Assembly (NCBI GenBank): GCA_000708835.1
Contig: DF237125.1
Location: 62,001-126,000, forward strand
Direction of reading: 5' to 3'
DNA from: Klebsormidium nitens
Taxonomy: Eukaryota > Streptophyta > Klebsormidiophyceae > Klebsormidiales > Klebsormidiaceae
Length of the DNA: 64,000 nucleotides
In this document: positions 58,631-64,000 of the stretch, piece by piece
Position numbering within the stretch: position 1 is the stretch's first letter
Layout of the letters: each line of letters starts with the position of its first letter
Notes under the pieces: model-generated
The model's database searches: none
What the model was told of the DNA's origin: nothing
What the model saw: only the letters and a program-made list of their open reading frames with translations
Position numbers and translations under genes: made by a program

Positions 58631-61600
58631 CTACTGCAACAGGCCTTGCTCACGCAGATTGTCGCAGAAGCGACGTCCAACTCGGGAGCCCTCCCGCACA
58701 AACGCAGCGGGAAAGCCCATCGGCGCTTCTACTTCTACAAAATCCCCTTTCCCCTCCGACAAAGTCGACTGGTGCCGTTTCCCCGACCAGACGTGCTGCC
58801 AAACCTCTCCCCCGGGCAGGTACACTTTGACCCGGGCAGTCCCGGGGTCTAGAACCGGGGCAAAAAGGATCTGGTCCCCGACCAAGAATTGCTCGTAAGT
58901 CAGCCGGTGAACGGTCGGGTCGTGCGGGTAGTGCAGAAACAGATGGCGCACAACGGGCAGGCCTGTCGAAGCGGCCTCCTGCGATAGAAATGGTGACGAT
59001 TTCAAAATTGGTTATGGTTCTATGCCAGCGAAGGCATGGATACTGCAGCGGAAAGGTGGGACAAACTGAGAGACGGCGAAACGAGCTTAAGGCATCCGAC
59101 TTGACTGGGTTTGTAACAAATCTACGCAGGGTGGGCTTTCCTCGAGCATGTCAATGCTTTGCCTGAGGACTAGGATAAATCAAACCGGATGATCAAGCAC
59201 TTCAATCAAGCCTGTAATCCGCTCTTAAAGCACGGACAGCGTGGATAAGCTGTATCACGACCGCAAGAGGCGCTCGCCCTTTCAAAGAAGATAGGAACTA
59301 CTGTAGACAACCCACTGCGCAAAGCAGAATCCCTGTCCATAAGAAAGGTATCGCAAACTTACCTGCATAAGGTCCTGGCGGTAAAAGTCCCACGCGGCGT
59401 ACACGCGCGCCATCCGCCCAAAGTGCGCGAGCGCGCGCGCGTTGGAGTAGGCCTGCGCGCCGGCGTGCGGCAAATTGCCCTCGTGCGTGCGGAAGACCGT
59501 AGTAAAAGCCGCCAGCTCCATCCACCGCAGCAGAAGTTCCTCGCTCCTAGTTACGCCCAGCGGCCCGGGGAGGGCTACCGAGCAGTAGCCACCGATATCG
59601 CCGTGGTTCAGGCTGAACCCGGACAGACCTGAAATGTTTTTAAGGAGGTTTAAGGTGGGCACGGGTTCTTGGCGTGTTCATGTTTGAATTCAATATTCAG
59701 TGTCAGCTTGGCTCTTATTGTCACTTAACCTCGGAGTGATAAGGGTGAGATTTGCACTTTCTAGCGTGTTTGAGGGCCTTCATTTGGAGAAGCAAGGGCA
59801 GTCTGGCTGAGCAGCAAAGAGGCTTGTTCGAAAAGCGATTAGCGCGGGGGCAGCTGAGCAACGCGTGCACGATCTTTTCTTAGCAAACTCTTCCACAAAT
59901 GTCACCGTAACAATCACAGCGCTCGCTTTTAAAACTGCAACAAGTTCGCTTAGATTTTTCAGGTTCCCCTCTTCAAAAGTCAAAGGGTCGAGCTTGCAAG
60001 CATCGAGCGAAAGTGGAAGTACCAGCTAATGGACAAATGAACTCCAAAAAAGCACTGCTGCTTTCTCTCACCTCCGGAGAGCAGTCCCGTGACGGCGCTC
60101 TTGATGCCGTCGTGTCGCTGCCAGCTGGTCATCTGGTCCCCCAGCCAAAACAGGGACGCCGCGCCCGGGCTGCCCCGGTACCCCGCGCGCATGAAAAAGA
60201 CCGGCCGCGCAGCGTCTAGTTCCTCGTTGTCTCGCTCCAATGCGTCCGCGTCTAGTTCTCCGTCTGTTGCTGGCAAAGGACTCTCAGTCTCGGTTTCAAA
60301 GCCTTCTTCGTCTGCTACTAATTCTCCGTCTGATTCCGACAAACGACTCTCCTTCTCGATATGTTTTGTCGAAGTAATTCCTACCCGAACATCGTTCACC
60401 GACTCCAGCAGACCCGCCTCAGAACTTTGACTGGACTGCGCGACAAAAGCAGGAACCTGCGGGCTTTCTGCCTCAAACACGTCTTCCAATAAAAACGGCT
60501 CGACGGTCTCTTCCGCATCCGGCGTATCGAGCAAAGCAAACGCGCCGGGGCTTTGGGAGGGCGACCAATCAGCACCTCCCTCCTCGAGCTGGTCGCCGCA
60601 GTCGTCGCTCGGCAGACTCGCCCAACTACTGCTGCAGCTGGCAGCGCCGCAGAAGGACGACAAGCTCTGCCGGGGGGATCCCCTCAGAGGCGTCCCGGTT
60701 GGTTGCTCCGGGTCGGGAAGGAGGAGCTTCTTCAAGGCAGCGGAATGAGCGGGTGAAAGTGTCCGGGGGAGTGATAACCGGGCGTAAGAACGCTCGGCCT
60801 CGACCTCGTCCGCGACTTCTTGGTTGAGCCGGGCCCACATCTCGGGGTACCTGAAGAGAGAAGGCCCAAGCAGGTGTCGGAAAACCAGCCGTTACTCCGT
60901 TACTCCGCAAACCGAGCTCAGGGGATTCGTCGTACTAATAAAGGCGATGATTAATCCAGAAGAACGTGGAGAGGGGCTGTCCGCTCTGCAGTACGAAAAG
61001 CAGACGAGCAGAAAGAACGTGGAACTTGGCAAAGAATGACATCCGGTAACGTAAAGTTCAAGGCGAAGTATGCGAAATCTACTCAATGGAAGCTTTTGGA
61101 GGAAACTGCTTGTGACACTGGTCTTAAGGCAGCTTGCTGGAGGGCTGGACAAAGAAAGAGTTCTTCTGAAGGGAGACCTACGCTACGAGGGCCTTAAGCT
61201 ACGTTGGTTTGTTCTTTCATGATTGTGCAGATTGAGAAGAGAGATTGGCTGAGCTTTGAGCAGCTGATAACCTGTTCAAGCGCCAACTATGTCAGGTGTA
61301 TGTCAGCCGAATGTGGGCAAGCCAGATTTTGAACAAGTAGCGTACCTGTTGTGAACGACGGCGGGATTTTCGCCTGAGTGAAGGACGGAGTCGAAGGGCA
61401 GCGACTCGCCGAAGTCGGCCATCCAGCCGTCGATGCCGAGGCGCACCATCTCCTGCCAAGGGAGCTTCTCATTGAAAATTATTCGTAACAGAATAGAAGA
61501 GCAGAGGAGAAGCAGCCAATTGTGGAATCAATCCAAAGTCAATGCGATCTTTGAATCCAAAAGAGGAAATAGCAACTAGGAAAAGGATTGAAGCAACAAA

Positions 61601-64000
61601 CGAATGATGTTTATCATGCGCGTATGAGTAAAGATTGTTCCGCAAGAGTTTGGAAGAGCAGAGGAGCAACAGCCAATGAATGCGCTCGGAAGTCAATGCA
61701 ATCTTCACATCGAGAAGAGCGAAAATGCCATTAGAAAGAGGACTGAAGCTACAAAAAAACTTGTTCATCACAGAGTGTCCTAAATGACTTCAAAACGTCC
61801 GCAAATTAGCTGGCTGCCTGCACATTCAACGAATTCCATTTTGAGTATCTCATTTGCGTAGCTCGTGACTGGAATCCCGACAGCCGTTCATTCAATCAAC
61901 GCTTGATAACGATGGCAAACCGTCAACGAACCTCGCTAGGCAGGGTGGCCAGTATTAAACCAAAGGAAACGCTCACCGTTTTCATGACGTCCTTGAGCCA
62001 GTGCCTGGCGTCAGCGTTCGTCAGGTCGAGCAGGCCGGCGCTGAAGCTGGTGTTCTCCACCATATACGGCCCGCCTCCGCGCGCGCGCACCAGGAGGCCC
62101 CGGGCAGACGCCTCCTGGAACAAGTCCCGCCCGTAGTGTGCCGCCTGCGGACCGCCCACCTGAGGAAGATCAATCGGGGTTACCACGCGGAAAGCCGGAT
62201 CTTCAAATTGGCAGAGCACGTGTGAGCTATATCCCGCATTGGCTGAAGTTTACGGACTGCTTCCAGTCGGCCTCAGATTAGGTCCCACAACAATCGAACT
62301 GTACCGGCTACGAGTACCGGGCACTTTTAATAATATCGGCGGTCGAAACTTGATTTGAGGTGAACGATGCAAGATCGGACGGAAGCGGGATACAGATGGA
62401 TGTTTTTGCAATCGGGCGTTCCGCGTGTACTTCCAAGCCGTAGATTAAGGTTACGGTCATATTCGAGCGGTGGATCGAGTCTAGGTCAGTTTCGAGCCTT
62501 AGATCAAGTTTGTGTCAGTTTGACGCTGTAAATAAAGGTTGGGACGCTTGTAATTCGGTGCGACGAAGTGAGCATTTCCTCTAGAAAACTGAGTCTTTCT
62601 TCGCAATTTTCTTTGTTGAACAATGGCTGACTTTGAAGGCTTGGTTCCAAGTTGCGGACTGCCACAATCTTTAACGGGGGATTGGTGGCTTCCTTCCCTT
62701 CGTATCTGCATCTGAGCACCAGAACCTCAAGCTAAACAACAACCTCAAGCTACCCACACCAGTCTGCAGATGCTCGAACTTGCCGCCCCCTTCAAGCCGC
62801 TCACCTTCGCCAAGAATGGATTAACGTAGCCCATGACACGCGCCCCCCCCGCCCGGATCTCGTCCACGAGCGCCTCCCAATCGGGGTAATGCTCCCGGTC
62901 TAGTTGCCAGTTCCACCAGAGCTGCCACCCGATCGCCGTGCGCCGCTGGCCGACCCAGTCCTGCAGCCAGACGCCCGCCAACGGGACTCTGTGCGCGCGC
63001 AGCTGTGCCAAGATCTCGCGCACGCGCGCGGTGCCGCCCTGGAGACAGACGGGCTGGTTCAGAAAAGTGGCGACAACAAGGATATCTTGCCAGGATTGCA
63101 AGAAGCGTCGTTTAGAAGGCAGACGTGCCGCCCTGAAGACCCCAGGCGGGCGGCTGTTACAGCATTAGACATCTCAAGAAATGTTTTTTCCGAACTTAGA
63201 CCCAAATACTATACATAAAATGAAAAGTTTTGAAGATAAACGACAAGATGGACTAAGGCGGTAGAATTTGAAAATCATCAGTAGAGCGTGGACGATTTTG
63301 TGTTCAAAATCTCCTGCGAAGAATGTCAGTGGGCTTGAAAAGGAGTGAGCATTCGCTATCTCTCTCCACCCGCGAGTCTGGATGACAATACGGACTTCAC
63401 TATTAAAATAGGCCGCAAGAAGGAGCTGCAAAAAGCTGAGTACCCTCTTACCTGCAGGCCCAGAACAGCGCCTCGCGTAAGCCAGCGGGGCAGGGGGCGC
63501 ATCCGCCCGATGGCCGCCGTGTAGCGCTCGATGAGCTGCGCGGGGGTGGTGCCGTGGAGAATGCGACCATGCACGGACGAGGCGTGCACCTGCAAGAAGA
63601 GCGAAAATTCATGTCTAGCTATACCTTTTAATGACGCAGGCTGTGTGCGTGTCGTTGAAAGCATCATCCTAAGCACAGGCAGATTCCAAACAGCGGCTGA
63701 GCGAAGACACGAGATGGAAAGAGTTGGAACGGACAGACCATCTTGGCAGGATTTCTCGTGTCACGGGGAAGAGAGCAGTACTCAAGTCGCAATCGAAAAA
63801 ATTGACGCTATTAGGGACCTGCGCTTTTCAAAAGCGGCTCACCCGAATCTGGACAGCGTGCGGCTCGGTCAGATCGAAGAGCGCATACTCGTACGACTCA
63901 AGGTAGAGGCTGCGCATGCGGCTGGTGATGTAGTGAGGGACGGCGGCATAGCTGCTCGTGTCGGACCCCCCCGAACCGGGAGAGGCCAAGTTGGCCAAGA
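58631..64000 (-). CDS. GH31 glycosidase, sulfoquinovosidase (YihQ)-like; 5' end cut by window
   Basis: Exons in phase: 64000(partial)-63843, 63589-63452, 63038-62805, 62159-61977, 61452-61346, 60850-60072, 59628-59363 and 58978-58631 (about 736 aa visible; the start is beyond the window). The order of motifs follows bacterial YihQ: YITSRMRSLYLESYEYALFD, LGLQGGT, GVWLQDWVGQRRT, ARVMGYVNPFLA, the nucleophile Asp in GWMADFGE, the acid/base Asp in WLGDQ, then DIGGY and FRTHEGNLP, and the C-terminal HLFLHYP ... LVGDQILFAPV. YihQ releases sulfoquinovose from sulfolipid (SQDG) glycosides. Of the four YihQ substrate-recognition positions (Q262, Q288, R301, W304, numbering from memory), the first, second and fourth are kept but R301 is Gln here. 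An acidic insertion of about 200 residues (60205-60804) interrupts the catalytic domain. It could also be a related alpha-glucosidase with altered specificity. Confidence 0.88.

Noticed and set aside
1-64000. CRISPR arrays, rRNA, tRNA genes and intact transposons
   Set aside because: No regular spaced repeats, no recognisable tRNA or rRNA segments, and no transposase or reverse-transcriptase motif was seen; subtle tRNAs could be missed without a covariance search.

Overview
The window is nuclear DNA from a green eukaryote. Genes are split by many short GT-AG introns, several predicted proteins carry plastid transit peptides, there is a LOV blue-light domain, and an intron holds a CCCTAAAA/CCCTAAA telomere-type tract. 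A complete SPAG6/PF16 gene (axonemal central apparatus) means the lineage builds, or recently built, motile flagella, which excludes flowering plants. Together with the compact introns this best fits a streptophyte (charophyte) alga such as Klebsormidium. That name is an inference, not a database match. Exon models were built by hand from splice signals, reading phase and protein-family resemblance.

Layout, left to right: a plastid-targeted alpha/beta hydrolase (minus, 3951 to below 535, running off or ending near the left edge); a charged coiled-coil protein (plus, about 5506-9254); a LOV-domain photoreceptor with an unfamiliar C-terminus (minus, 15161-10702); a probable plastid protein (plus, from 16010); a membrane-anchored NXPE/PC-esterase-like protein with a filamin-like Ig repeat (minus, 22895-20200); SPAG6 (plus, 23774-29168, nine exons); three tandem BTB/POZ genes (plus, 30049-38118); a plastid SRPBCC (polyketide cyclase/START-like) protein (minus, 42349-39927); the mRNA 3'-end processing scaffold symplekin (plus, 42932-56710, 23 exons, about 1148 aa); and a GH31 glycosidase of the sulfoquinovosidase (YihQ) type, 5'-truncated by the right edge (minus, 64000-58631).

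Genes alternate in orientation as divergent pairs with short shared promoters: hydrolase/coiled-coil, LOV/plastid protein, NXPE/SPAG6 and SRPBCC/symplekin. Convergent 3' ends lie between the pairs. The one exception is the BTB array, which grew by segmental duplication: the BTB2 and BTB3 promoters are homologous, and a dead copy of the last exon of the neighbouring SRPBCC gene is trapped between them, which marks a duplication joint.

The most interesting items are: (1) the LOV protein, whose FMN-binding and photoactive residues are complete but whose 266-residue C-terminal region I do not recognise; (2) the GH31 enzyme, which keeps the sulfoquinovosidase framework and catalytic aspartates but has Gln where the sulfonate-binding Arg is expected, plus a roughly 200-residue acidic insertion inside the catalytic domain; (3) a perfect 60-bp palindrome at 39267-39326; and (4) the trapped SRPBCC pseudo-exon.
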